Of a stretch of 64,000 nt of DNA, positions 54,613-62,498 are shown piece after piece. The translations under genes and the position numbers were made by a program. How positions within the stretch are numbered: the stretch's first letter is position 1; each line of letters starts with the position of its first letter. Source of the DNA: Streptomyces sp. NBC_00572. GTDB lineage: Bacteria; Actinomycetota; Actinomycetes; Streptomycetales; Streptomycetaceae. The DNA lies in contig NZ_JAPENX010000001.1 of NCBI RefSeq assembly GCF_026341815.1, forward strand, positions 5,146,001-5,210,000, written 5' to 3'. The notes under the pieces are model-generated. The model ran no database searches. It saw only the letters and a program-made list of their open reading frames with translations, and had not been told where the DNA came from.

Positions 54613-55910
54613 GCCGACGGATCCTCGGCCTCACCGCCGCGCTCGCCCTGCTCCTCACCGGCTGCACCACCGGGAACGGCGCTCCCGAGGACGGGGTCGT
54701 ACGGCTCCGCTTCCAGTCCCTCGCCTGGCAGAAGGAGTCCGTCGACGCCAACCGGCAGCTGGTGAGGGAGTGGAACGCCTCCCACCCCGACGTCCAGGTC
54801 GAGTACGTCCAGGGCAGCTGGGACTCCGTCCACGACCAGCTCCTCACCTCCTTCGAGGGCGGCGAGGCGCCCGACATCATCCACGACGCCTCCGACGACC
54901 TCGCCGACTTCGCCTACGGCGGCGACCTCGCCGACCTCCGCCCGCTGCTGCCCGAACGGCTCCGCGCCGACATCCCCGCCCGCAGCTGGGAGACCACCAC
55001 CTTCGGCTCCGACAAGGGCGTCTACGGCGTGCCGTTCCTCCAGGAACCGCGCGTGATCATCGCCAACCGGAAGATCCTCGAATCCTCCGGCGTCCGCGTC
55101 CCCACCCCGGAGAAGCCCTGGACCTGGACGGAGTTCCGGCAGATCACCCAGGACCTCACCCGCGGCATGGGACCCGGCCGGTACGCGGTCGCCTGGCCGC
55201 TCAAGGAACCCGTCTCCGTCAGCCTCAACCTCGGTCTCTCCGCCGGCGGACAGCTCTTCCACCGGGAGGCCGACGGCCGGGTGACCGTCCGCTTCACCGA
55301 GGCGGACGCCGTCGTCCCCGGCACCATCCACGACCAGGTCGCCACCGACCGCACCGCCCCGCGCACCACGCTCGGCAGCGGCGGCTCCGACACCCTCCCC
55401 GGGTTCTTCGCCGGCAAGTACGCCATGGTCCCGCTCGGCTTCGCCTACCGGCAGCAGATCGCCCAACAGGCCCCCAAGGGCTTGGAGTGGACGGTGCTGC
55501 CCGCCCCCGTCGGGAGCGCCGGGCTCACCCAGGGAGTCTCCCCGCAGACCCTGTCGATCGCCGAGGACAGCCCGTACAAGAGGGAGGCGGCCGCGTTCCT
55601 CGACTTCTTCCTGCGCCCGGAGAACATGGTGCGGCTCGCGCGCGGCGACTGGATGCTGCCCACCGGCACGGCCGCGCTCGCCGACCCCTCCCTGCACACC
55701 GCCAGGGACGGCTGGGCGACCGGGGCCGCCGTGGCTGAACGGCTGCGGCCGGCGCCCGCGCAGTCGGTGCGCGGATACCCGGAGTGGAAGGACAAGGTGG
55801 CGACGCCGGCCTTCCAGGAGTACTACAGCGGCGCCATCGACGGCGCCGAACTGCGCAGACGTCTGGTGGAGGACGGCAATCGGGTGCTCGCCCGATATCA
55901 GCGCAAATGA
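54609..55910 (+). CDS. sugar ABC transporter substrate-binding lipoprotein
   Basis: A 433-residue lipoprotein. The lipobox is LLTGC with Cys 19. The mature part follows the CUT1 binding-protein pattern (ASHPDVQVEYVQGSWD, EAPDIIHDAS, YGVPFLQEPRVIIANRKI). Placement after the permeases is less common, since most operons begin with the binding protein. The ligand cannot be told. ATG overlaps the preceding stop. The operon ends with a short 11-bp repeat array, not an obvious terminator. Confidence 0.92.
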   Translation: MSRRILGLTAALALLLTGCTTGNGAPEDGVVRLRFQSLAWQKESVDANRQLVREWNASHPDVQVEYVQGSWDSVHDQLLTSFEGGEAPDIIHDASDDLADFAYGGDLADLRPLLPERLRADIPARSWETTTFGSDKGVYGVPFLQEPRVIIANRKILESSGVRVPTPEKPWTWTEFRQITQDLTRGMGPGRYAVAWPLKEPVSVSLNLGLSAGGQLFHREADGRVTVRFTEADAVVPGTIHDQVATDRTAPRTTLGSGGSDTLPGFFAGKYAMVPLGFAYRQQIAQQAPKGLEWTVLPAPVGSAGLTQGVSPQTLSIAEDSPYKREAAAFLDFFLRPENMVRLARGDWMLPTGTAALADPSLHTARDGWATGAAVAERLRPAPAQSVRGYPEWKDKVATPAFQEYYSGAIDGAELRRRLVEDGNRVLARYQRK

Positions 55911-55912
55911 TG

Positions 55913-55943
55913 GGTTCGCCAGGGGTTCGCCAGGGGTTCGCCA
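55913..55943. repeat. three 11-bp direct repeats, PhoP-box-like
   Basis: GGTTCGCCAGG occurs twice in full and once partially (55913, 55924, 55935). The 7+4 spacing equals that of the Streptomyces PhoP box (GTTCACC N4 GTTCACC), with A to G at one position. They lie just 3' of the binding protein gene and 131 nt before the DUF1697 gene. Confidence 0.5.
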
Positions 55944-56022
55944 TTACGAAACATTGTTGAATAAGTCACAGATGGGTGAAGGGTCTTCTCGCGGATCCCC
56001 CTGATCGGACAGTGTTCGAACC

Positions 56023-56057
56023 GGCCACCGCGCCGCCCCCCACGAGGCGCGGTGGCC
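56023..56057. other. 12-bp perfect inverted repeat next to the DUF1697 promoter
   Basis: GGCCACCGCGCC (56023-56034), an 11-nt loop, GGCGCGGTGGCC (56046-56057). It ends 4 nt before the TAGATT hexamer. It may be a terminator of the ABC operon or an operator overlapping the -35 area. Confidence 0.6.
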
Positions 56058-56061
56058 CGCC

Positions 56062-56067
56062 TAGATT
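56062..56067 (+). promoter_or_regulatory. -10-like TAGATT, probable leaderless promoter
   Basis: TAGATT, GACCCC, then ATG 56074. Confidence 0.55.
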
Positions 56068-56073
56068 GACCCC

Positions 56074-56634
56074 ATGACGAAGAAGAAGACGTACGCGGCC
56101 CTGCTCCGCGGCATCAACGTGAGCGGACACCGCAAGGTCCCCATGGCGGAGCTCCGTCCCCTCCTCGGAGGCCTCGGGCACACGAACGTCCGCACGTACC
56201 TCCAGAGCGGGAACGCCGTCTTCACCACCGACTCCGGTGCCGGGGAGGAGGAGCTCAGGACGGCGCTCGAAGACGCCATCGAGGACCGGTTCGGCTTCCG
56301 CGTCGACTGCCTCGTCCGCGACGGCGGCTACCTGGCGGCGGTGGCCGAGGCCTGCCCCTTCCCGGCCGCCGAGATCCCGGGCAAGCAGCTCCACGCCATC
56401 TACTACTCCGGGCCCGCGGACCCCGAGCTCTTCGCCTCGGTCGACCGCGAGGCCTATCTCCCCGAGGAGTTCGCCCTCGGCGACCGCGTGCTCTACCTCT
56501 ACGTCCCCGAGGGCCTCGGGACGTCCAGGCTGAGCGTGGTGGTCTCCCGTCCGTCCCTCCTGAAGGGACTCGTCGCCACCGCCCGGAACTGGAACACCGT
56601 GGTCAAGCTCATCGAGATGACACGGGAGGACTGA
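56074..56634 (+). CDS. DUF1697-family protein
   Basis: A 186-residue protein of DUF1697. It begins TYAALLRGINVSGHRKVPMAELR, the family hallmark, followed by LQSGNAVF and a ferredoxin-like alpha/beta fold. Function is unknown across the family. The start is supported by TAGATT 6 nt before the ATG; no ribosome site is present. Followed by the DsbA-like gene with its own promoter element. Confidence 0.9.
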   Translation: MTKKKTYAALLRGINVSGHRKVPMAELRPLLGGLGHTNVRTYLQSGNAVFTTDSGAGEEELRTALEDAIEDRFGFRVDCLVRDGGYLAAVAEACPFPAAEIPGKQLHAIYYSGPADPELFASVDREAYLPEEFALGDRVLYLYVPEGLGTSRLSVVVSRPSLLKGLVATARNWNTVVKLIEMTRED

Positions 56635-56695
56635 CCGCGAAGTGGCCCAGCACTACGGCGCGTGATTGGACCACGGGGACAGGCCACCGGCTGGC

Positions 56696-56701
56696 TAGAT
56701 T
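56696..56701 (+). promoter_or_regulatory. -10-like TAGATT, probable leaderless promoter
   Basis: TAGATT, TCACGGT, then ATG 56709. Confidence 0.55.
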
Positions 56702-56708
56702 TCACGGT

Positions 56709-57335
56709 ATGACGAGCACCGACACCACGCCCCGCCCCGCCGTCGACTTCTACTTCGACCCGGTCTGCCCCTTCGCCTGGATCACCTCCCGGTGGATCCT
56801 GGAGGTCGAGCGGGAGCGGGACATCGACCTCCGCTTCAAGGTCATGAGCCTGTACCTGCACAACGAGGGCAACACCCTGCCCGACTGGTACCGCGAACTG
56901 GTCGACGCCTCGATCGGACCCGTCAGAGTCGCGGCGGCGGCGGCCGAGCGGCACGGCGAGGAGATCCTGCGCCCGCTCTACACCGCGTACGGGACCCGCA
57001 TCCACGAGAAGAAGCAGACGGACTTCGACGCCGTCGTCGCCGAGTCGCTCACCGAACTCGGCCTCCCCGCCGAACTGGCCGGGGCCGCCCACGACCCGGC
57101 GTACGACGAGGCCGTCCGCCGCAGTCACGACGCGGGCAAGGACCCCGGGGCCGGGGCGTACGTCGGCACCCCGACGATCCACGTCGACGGCACCGTCTGG
57201 TTCGGCCCGGTCCTGCGCGCCGTCCCGCGCGGCGAGCGCGCGGCCGAACTCTTCGACAGCTTCCGGGTCCTGGCCAACCACCCGGACCTCTTCGAACTGA
57301 AGCGGACCCGCACGGGCGGCCTCGACTTCAGCTAG
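56709..57335 (+). CDS. DsbA-like protein, Rv2466c family (monothiol)
   Basis: A 208-residue thioredoxin-fold protein. YFDPVCPFAWITSRW near residue 15 aligns with the active site of Rv2466c of Mycobacterium tuberculosis, a mycothiol-dependent reductase with CPWC. Here the second Cys is Ala (CPFA), so the protein has one active-site thiol. The helical insert (90-160) and the cis-Pro in VGTPTIHVDG are kept. A mycothiol-linked monothiol reductase or transferase role is inference. A hairpin follows the stop. Confidence 0.87.
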   Translation: MTSTDTTPRPAVDFYFDPVCPFAWITSRWILEVERERDIDLRFKVMSLYLHNEGNTLPDWYRELVDASIGPVRVAAAAAERHGEEILRPLYTAYGTRIHEKKQTDFDAVVAESLTELGLPAELAGAAHDPAYDEAVRRSHDAGKDPGAGAYVGTPTIHVDGTVWFGPVLRAVPRGERAAELFDSFRVLANHPDLFELKRTRTGGLDFS

Positions 57336-57352
57336 AACCGCCGCTCCCGGGG

Positions 57353-57377
57353 CTGCCTCCCGCCGGGCGGGAGACAG
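57353..57377. terminator. hairpin between convergent genes
   Basis: CTGCCTCCCG, loop CCGGG, then CGGGAGACAG gives 9 of 10 pairs. It lies between the DsbA-like gene and the transpeptidase gene. Confidence 0.55.
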
Positions 57378-57429
57378 CCGGGTGCGGGACCGGCGCCGTC
57401 GCGGGCCGGTCGCCGCCGGTCGCCGTCGA

Positions 57430-58317
57430 CTACCTGGCGAAGCCGTAGTCCAGCAGCTTTTTGACGTCGGCCGCCCTGTTCGTCTCGTTCGACGAGGCGA
57501 GCACCGTGCCGATGACCGTCTTGCTGCCGCGGGTCGCCGCGAAGACGAGGCAGTACTTGGCCTGCGGACCCGAACCGGTCTTCAGACCGATCGCGCCGCT
57601 GTACGTGCTCAGGAGCTTGTTGGTGTTGGTCCACGCCATGTACCGGTAACCGCCGGTCTTGGTGGTCACCTTCTGCTTCGTGGACTTCGTCTTGACGACG
57701 GTGCGGAACGTGGAGTTCTTCATCGCACTGCTCGCGAGCTTCGTCAGGTCGCGCGGAGTGGAGTAGTTGCTCCCATTGCTTATTCCGTCGAACGAGTCGA
57801 AGTGGGTGTTGCGCATGCCGAGGTTCCTGGCCTCGGTGTTCATCTTCCCGATGAACGACTTGATCCGGGCCGCCCGGGTGGTGCCGGTGCCGAACTTGTC
57901 CGCCAGCGCGTAGGCCGCGTCGCAACCCGACGGCAGCATCAGGCCGTAGAGGAGCTGTCGGACCGTCACCTTGTCGCCGACGATGAGCCGGGCGGACGAG
58001 GCGTTCTTGGAGACGATGTAGTCGCTGTAGGCCTTCTGGACGGTGACCTTGGCGTCCAGGTTCAGACCACGCTGCGCCAGCACCACCTTCGCGGTCATGA
58101 TCTTCGTGGTGGAACCGGTCGACCTGCGGGTGTCCGCGGCCTTTCCGAACAGCGTGGTGCCCGTCCCGTTGTTCATGACGAAGCCGCCCGCGGCGGTGAT
58201 CGACGGGGTGGGCGGCGCGGCGTACGCCTGGCCCGTGAAGAGGCCGCCGGCCAGTACGGCCGAGGCCGTGATCGTGACGGTCACGGCTCTACGTACGCCG
58301 AGTGTCGAAGTGATCAA
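57430..58317 (-). CDS. K15-type D-alanyl-D-alanine peptidase (S11 family)
   Basis: A 295-residue exported penicillin-binding protein. The signal peptide ends AYA-APP, leaving about 262 residues, the size of the Streptomyces K15 DD-transpeptidase. Catalytic motifs are S69-T-T-K72, S130-G-C132 and K246-T-G. The second motif is Ser-Gly-Cys instead of Ser-x-Asn, a peculiarity described for the K15 enzyme, and the spacing between S69 and S130 also matches. It acts on peptidoglycan stem peptides. The TTG at 58317 has AAGGG upstream; longer frames would bury the signal. Confidence 0.9.
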   Translation of the reverse strand: MITSTLGVRRAVTVTITASAVLAGGLFTGQAYAAPPTPSITAAGGFVMNNGTGTTLFGKAADTRRSTGSTTKIMTAKVVLAQRGLNLDAKVTVQKAYSDYIVSKNASSARLIVGDKVTVRQLLYGLMLPSGCDAAYALADKFGTGTTRAARIKSFIGKMNTEARNLGMRNTHFDSFDGISNGSNYSTPRDLTKLASSAMKNSTFRTVVKTKSTKQKVTTKTGGYRYMAWTNTNKLLSTYSGAIGLKTGSGPQAKYCLVFAATRGSKTVIGTVLASSNETNRAADVKKLLDYGFAR

Positions 58318-58698
58318 AGTCTTCTGCCCTTGGTAGGAACCGATGTCTGCCGGGTCCGCGATTGGCCCGGCGCACAGAAGACGCACGAAACGGCTCCAGG
58401 GATGCACGACCGGGACCATGATCTTCCTCGCACCCGCTGTCGCGAAACCGCAAGAGCGGTCGGCGAGTCGTTCCGTGGCGTCGACGGTATGAACGAGAAA
58501 CGGGCCCAGGAGTAATCGGCCCGGCTCGGCCGGTCGCTCGCCCTCAGCAGCCGGAGCCCGAAGGGGCGACCGCGCGGTCGGCTGCGGGGTCCAGGCAGCC
58601 GACGGATCCGGGCAGGTGGTCGGCGGCGAGCCGGGGAGGACCGGCCGCATCCCCTTTTCGCTTCGGTATTCGATTGCCGAATTCCGGACAGCGGGGAT
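58318..58698. other. non-coding stretch upstream of the K15-type gene
   Basis: No gene is supported. A minus-strand open frame continues upstream of the TTG but reads as low-quality Arg/Pro sequence. Around 58640-58695 the G+C content drops (CTTTTCGCTTCGGTATTCGATT), which may mark a promoter or regulatory area, but no clear -10/-35 pair is seen. Confidence 0.4.
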
Positions 58699-59442
58699 TC
58701 AGGCGGTGTGGGCGACCGGCCGGCGCGCGGCGTGCGCGCCCTCGTACCGCTCGACGAGCAGCGCGGCCAACTCCGGGGAGGGGCCGAGGACGTCCGCCAG
58801 GACGTCGGCCTCCGCCGCGCCCGCCGCGATGCGGTCCGGGAGGCGGCCCGGGGCGATCACGTAGGGGGCCACGGCCACCCGCCGGACGCCCCGGTCGGCG
58901 CGCAGGGCGCGTACGGCGTCGTCCGTACGCGGAAGAGATGCGGAGGCGAACGCGGGCCGCACGGAGCACCAACCGGTGCGCCGCAGCTCCCGCGCCGTTT
59001 CTGCGATCACCGCGATCGCCTCCGGGTCGGTGGAGCCCGCCGAGGCCAGGACGACCCCGGTGGTGCTCTTGTCGCCGGGCGTGAGCCCGGCCTCGTACAG
59101 CCGTCGATCCACCGCCGCGATCAGCAGCGGCGAGGGGCCGAGGACCTCCGCCTGGCGGATCCGCAGGGACGGGGGCGCCTGGCGCAGTACGGCGGGGATG
59201 TCGGCCTTCGCGTGGAAGGCCCGGGTCAGCAGCAGCGGCAGCGCCACCACGTCTCGTACCCCGTCGGCGGCGAGCCGGTCGAGCACGCCCGTCACCGACG
59301 GCAGGTTGAAGTCCAGGAACGCCGTCTCCACGCGCAGCCCCGGCCGCAGCGCACCGGCCCGGCGCACCAGCGCCTGAACGGTCGCCGCGTGCCGCGGATC
59401 GCGGCTGCCGTGGGCGATGACGAGGAGGACAGGGCGGTTCAC
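58699..59442 (-). CDS. sirohydrochlorin chelatase (CbiX-like)
   Basis: A 247-residue CbiX-type chelatase. The N-terminal VLLVIAHGSRDPR has the metal-binding His, and LPLLLTRAFHAKADIP carries the second His. The repeated C-terminal half (VRRVAVAPYVIAPGRLPDRI) is typical of the two-lobed form. It inserts iron or cobalt into sirohydrochlorin. In this sulfur cluster it would supply siroheme for sulfite reductase, which is expected beyond the right edge. The GTG start lies 8 nt after the permease stop. Confidence 0.92.
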   Translation of the reverse strand: MNRPVLLVIAHGSRDPRHAATVQALVRRAGALRPGLRVETAFLDFNLPSVTGVLDRLAADGVRDVVALPLLLTRAFHAKADIPAVLRQAPPSLRIRQAEVLGPSPLLIAAVDRRLYEAGLTPGDKSTTGVVLASAGSTDPEAIAVIAETARELRRTGWCSVRPAFASASLPRTDDAVRALRADRGVRRVAVAPYVIAPGRLPDRIAAGAAEADVLADVLGPSPELAALLVERYEGAHAARRPVAHTA

Positions 59443-59450
59443 GGTCCGGC

Positions 59451-60344
59451 TCAGCTCTTCGTCAGGAGGCCGCGGCGGCGCAGGACCGCACGCTCGAGGG
59501 GGCTGAAGATCAGCAGGTCGATGGCGATGCCGACGACCAGGATCAGGATGATCGCCAGGAAGATCCCCGGCATGTCGAAGTCGTTGCGGCCGTTCTCCAG
59601 GAGCTGGCCGAGACCGAGGCCCAGCTCGGGGGAGGAGGCGATGATCTCCGCGGCCATCAGCGAGCGCCACGAGAACGCCCAGCCCTGCTTGAGACCGGCC
59701 AGATAGCCGGGGAGCGCGGCCGGCATCACGATGTACCAGGCGCCCTTGATCCCGGTCGCGCCGAGCGTCTGGCCCGCCCGCAGGAAGAGCGGCGGGACCT
59801 GGTCGACGCCGGCGACGAGGCCGTTGGCGATCGACGGGACGGCGCCGAGCAGGATGACCGCGTACATCATGCTGTCGTTGAGGCCGAGCCACAGGACGGC
59901 GGGCGCCACCCAGGCCACCGACGGCAGCGACTGGAGGCCCGCGAGGATCGGGCCGATCGCCGCCCGGACGAACTTCACCCGGGAGACCAGGAGTCCGAGC
60001 GGGGTACCGATCGCGAGGGCCATGAGGAAGCCGAGGAGGGCCCGGGACACGCTGGTCCACAGGACGTCCAGGAGCGTGCCCTGCGCCCACATCGTGCTCA
60101 GGCTGTCCCACACGGCGGACGGGGCGGGCAGCTTGTACTCGTCGGTGACCTTCGCCGTGACGAGCAGCTGCCACACCACCAGGACGAGCGCGACGGCGAC
60201 GACCGGCGGCAGGACCTTCTTGAGCAGCACCTCACGGACCGGGGTCCGCCGGATCTGCACGCTGTCCAGGGCGTCCAGGCCGGCTTCGAGGCCGGCGAGG
60301 TCGTCGGTCTTCGGTGTCCTCGGGGTGGCTTCAGTGCTGGCCAT
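59451..60344 (-). CDS. ABC transporter permease, sulfonate/nitrate type
   Basis: A 297-residue SsuC/TauC-like permease. A hydrophilic N-terminus (1-45) is followed by six membrane helices, with the EAA-type loop LRAGQTLGATGIKGAWYIVMPAALP. It is coupled with the ATPase gene by a 14-nt overlap and followed by cbiX. Together with the ATPase and lipoprotein it forms an importer of an oxidised or organic sulfur compound; sulfonate is likely but not proven. Confidence 0.93.
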   Translation of the reverse strand: MASTEATPRTPKTDDLAGLEAGLDALDSVQIRRTPVREVLLKKVLPPVVAVALVLVVWQLLVTAKVTDEYKLPAPSAVWDSLSTMWAQGTLLDVLWTSVSRALLGFLMALAIGTPLGLLVSRVKFVRAAIGPILAGLQSLPSVAWVAPAVLWLGLNDSMMYAVILLGAVPSIANGLVAGVDQVPPLFLRAGQTLGATGIKGAWYIVMPAALPGYLAGLKQGWAFSWRSLMAAEIIASSPELGLGLGQLLENGRNDFDMPGIFLAIILILVVGIAIDLLIFSPLERAVLRRRGLLTKS

Positions 60345-61125
60345 GACGGCGGATCTCCCCACGCAGTTGCTCGGTGATTTCGAGGGACAGTTCCGCGACG
60401 TCGGCGTCCTCGATGCGACGCGGCTGAGGGATGTCGATGGTCCACTCGTGGGCGATCCGGCCCGGCCGGGACGAGAGGAGGACGACACGCTCGGCCAGCC
60501 GCACGGCCTCGCGCACGTTGTGGGTGACGAAGAGCACCGACAGCTTCGTCTCCCGCCAGATCCGGGTCAGCTCGTCGTGCAGCACGTCCCGGGTGATGGC
60601 GTCGAGCGCGGCGAACGGCTCGTCCATCAGCAGCAGGTCGCTGTCCTGGGCGAGCGCGCGGGCCAGCGCGACCCGCTGGCGCATGCCGCCGGACAGCTCG
60701 TGGACGCGCTTGCCGTACGAACCGCCGAGCCGGACCAGTTCGAGCAGCCGCTCCGCCTCGGCCCGCCGCTCGGTCTTGGGGACCCCGCGCAGCCGCAGGG
60801 CCAGTTCGATGTTCTTGCCCGCGGTGAGCCACGGGAAGAGGGCGTGCTCCTGGAACATCAGGGCCGGCCGGCCGCCGGGGGTCTCGATGGACCCCGCGGA
60901 CGGCCGGTCGAGCCCGGCGACCAGGTTGAGCAGCGTGGACTTGCCGCAGCCCGAGGCGCCGAGAAGGGTGACGAACTCGCCCGGGGCGACATCGAGCGTG
61001 ATGTCGTCGAGGACGAGCTGCCCGCCGGCGGGTCCGCCGAAGGACTTGGAGACATGCTCGATGCGGGCGGCATGGGTCACCGCCGCACGGTCCTCGGCCT
61101 TGGCGAGCGTCGCGGTCGTGGCCAT
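60331..61125 (-). CDS. ABC transporter ATP-binding protein, sulfonate/nitrate type
   Basis: A 264-residue SsuB/TauB-like ATPase. Walker A is GASGCGKST (56-64), the Q loop is MFQEHALFPWL, the signature is LSGGMRQRV, Walker B is LLLMDEPFAAL, and the H loop is VTHNV. AGGAGG sits 8 nt before the ATG. It overlaps the permease gene by 14 nt. Confidence 0.95.
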   Translation of the reverse strand: MATTATLAKAEDRAAVTHAARIEHVSKSFGGPAGGQLVLDDITLDVAPGEFVTLLGASGCGKSTLLNLVAGLDRPSAGSIETPGGRPALMFQEHALFPWLTAGKNIELALRLRGVPKTERRAEAERLLELVRLGGSYGKRVHELSGGMRQRVALARALAQDSDLLLMDEPFAALDAITRDVLHDELTRIWRETKLSVLFVTHNVREAVRLAERVVLLSSRPGRIAHEWTIDIPQPRRIEDADVAELSLEITEQLRGEIRRHGQH

Positions 61126-61193
61126 GGTCGTCACCTCCTGGTGAAGCTGAACTCGGGCTGCTGCACGGGTGTCCGGCACCGACTGGTCGGGGG

Positions 61194-62303
61194 CTACTTC
61201 ACGCCGAGACCGGCGTCGGAGACCTCGGGCTGCCCCGCGGCCTTCAGGACCTTGTTGAGCGGCTTGAGGTCGTAGATGCCGCTCAGCTCGGGCTTCTCCA
61301 GGACACCGGCCTTCACCGCGTGATCGGCCTGGGCCTGGAGGGTGGCCGCCAGCGGGTCGTTGGTGAACTGGATGGACGGCCACGCGGCGTCGATCACCTT
61401 GGCGCCCAGCGCCTTGCCCGAGAGGTTCTTGAGCTTGGCGTTGGCCGAGGTCTTCGCCTTGTCCGGGTTGGCGTTGATCCACTCGTTGGTCTTCACCGCG
61501 CCGCGCAGGAACGCCTCGACGACGTCGGGGTGCCCGTCGAGGAACTTCTGCGACACGATGATGTTCGTGATGACGAACTTCTTGTCCGGCCACAGGTCGG
61601 ACTCGTCGAGCAGCACCTTCGCGCCGTCGCTGACCAGCTTCGAGGCGGTCGGCTCGGGCACCCAGGCGCCGTCGATGGCCCCGGACTTGTAGGCGTTCGG
61701 CGTCGTCTTGTTGTCCGTGCGGACCACCGAGACATCGCCCTTGCCGCTCGCGGAGTCGACCTTCCAGCCCTTCTCCACGATCCAGTTGAGGAAGGCGACG
61801 TCCTGCGTGTTTCCCTTCTGCGGCGTGGCGATCTTCTTGCCCTTGAGGTCGTCCAGGGTCTTGATCTTCGCCGGGTTCACGACGAGCTTCACGCCACCGG
61901 AGGCGGAGCCGCCGATGATCCGCAGGTTCTTGCCCTTGGACTTGACGTAGCCGTTGATGGACGGCGAGGGGCCGATGAAGCCGATGTCGATCGAGTCCGC
62001 GTTGAGCGCCTCGATCTCGGAGGGACCGGCGTTGAACGTGGTCGGCTCCAGGACGGTGCCGCCCAGCTCCTTCTGCAGGAGGCCCTCCTGGACGCCGACC
62101 AGCGCGGTCGCGTGCGTGAGGTTGGGGAAGTACCCGAGCCGTACGGTGTCGGCGGAGAGCTTCTTGCCCTCGGCGGCCACCTTCTTCTCGTCGTTCTTGG
62201 CCTCGGAGCCGTAGCCGCAGGAGGCGAGCGCGCCGATCAGCAGCGGCAGAGCGGTGGCGGCGGCGAGGCCGCGGCGCAGGGTGGTACGGGTGGTGGCAGG
62301 CAC
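61194..62303 (-). CDS. ABC transporter substrate-binding lipoprotein, sulfonate/nitrate type
   Basis: A 369-residue SsuA/TauA-like binding protein. The lipobox is ALASC with Cys 29. It reads VRLGYFPNLTHATALVGVQEGLLQ, IGFIGPSPSINGYV and GKKIATPQKGNTQDVAFLNW, the NMT1/aliphatic sulfonate pattern. GTG 62303 follows GAGGGG. It is separated from cysN by 194 nt holding two small overlapping frames and a hairpin, which could affect expression of this gene. Confidence 0.93.
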   Translation of the reverse strand: MPATTRTTLRRGLAAATALPLLIGALASCGYGSEAKNDEKKVAAEGKKLSADTVRLGYFPNLTHATALVGVQEGLLQKELGGTVLEPTTFNAGPSEIEALNADSIDIGFIGPSPSINGYVKSKGKNLRIIGGSASGGVKLVVNPAKIKTLDDLKGKKIATPQKGNTQDVAFLNWIVEKGWKVDSASGKGDVSVVRTDNKTTPNAYKSGAIDGAWVPEPTASKLVSDGAKVLLDESDLWPDKKFVITNIIVSQKFLDGHPDVVEAFLRGAVKTNEWINANPDKAKTSANAKLKNLSGKALGAKVIDAAWPSIQFTNDPLAATLQAQADHAVKAGVLEKPELSGIYDLKPLNKVLKAAGQPEVSDAGLGVK

Positions 62304-62322
62304 GGGAGGTTTTCCCCTCGAT

Positions 62323-62409
62323 TCAGCGTTTTCGAAGTCTGCGTCTATGTCGTTCGGGGTGGAGCGGGGTCGCGCCGTGCATGCGGCGCGTCGAGGTCAG
62401 CACGCACAT
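62323..62409 (-). CDS. possible small ORF upstream of the binding protein
   Basis: A 28-residue frame that starts Met-Cys-Val-Leu and ends in a run of Arg and Lys, stopping 20 nt before the binding protein GTG. It overlaps the end of the preceding small frame. It could be a leader peptide reporting cysteine supply, or chance. No homology can be claimed. Confidence 0.25.
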   Translation of the reverse strand: MCVLTSTRRMHGATPLHPERHRRRLRKR

Positions 62410-62498
62410 CGCGCGACGCCTCCCATGCCCGCGCCGAGGGCGCCGGAGCCCACCCGGCCGCCCTCCTTCGCGAAGGTCGCGTAGACGTTCTGGCTCAT
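62397..62498 (-). CDS. possible small ORF coupled to cysN
   Basis: A 33-residue frame whose ATG shares one base with the cysN stop (TGATG). It begins MSQNVYATFAKEGG and ends RCAC, with two Cys codons just before the stop. A 7-bp hairpin (62371-62390) follows. The layout recalls an amino-acid attenuator for cysteine, but this is only a pattern. Confidence 0.3.
   Translation of the reverse strand: MSQNVYATFAKEGGRVGSGALGAGMGGVARCAC

Noticed and set aside
57430..58650. Longer N-terminus for the K15-type enzyme reaching 58650
   Set aside because: The extra 110 residues are Arg/Pro-rich without homology and would bury the signal peptide; TTG 58317 has a ribosome site and gives the family size.
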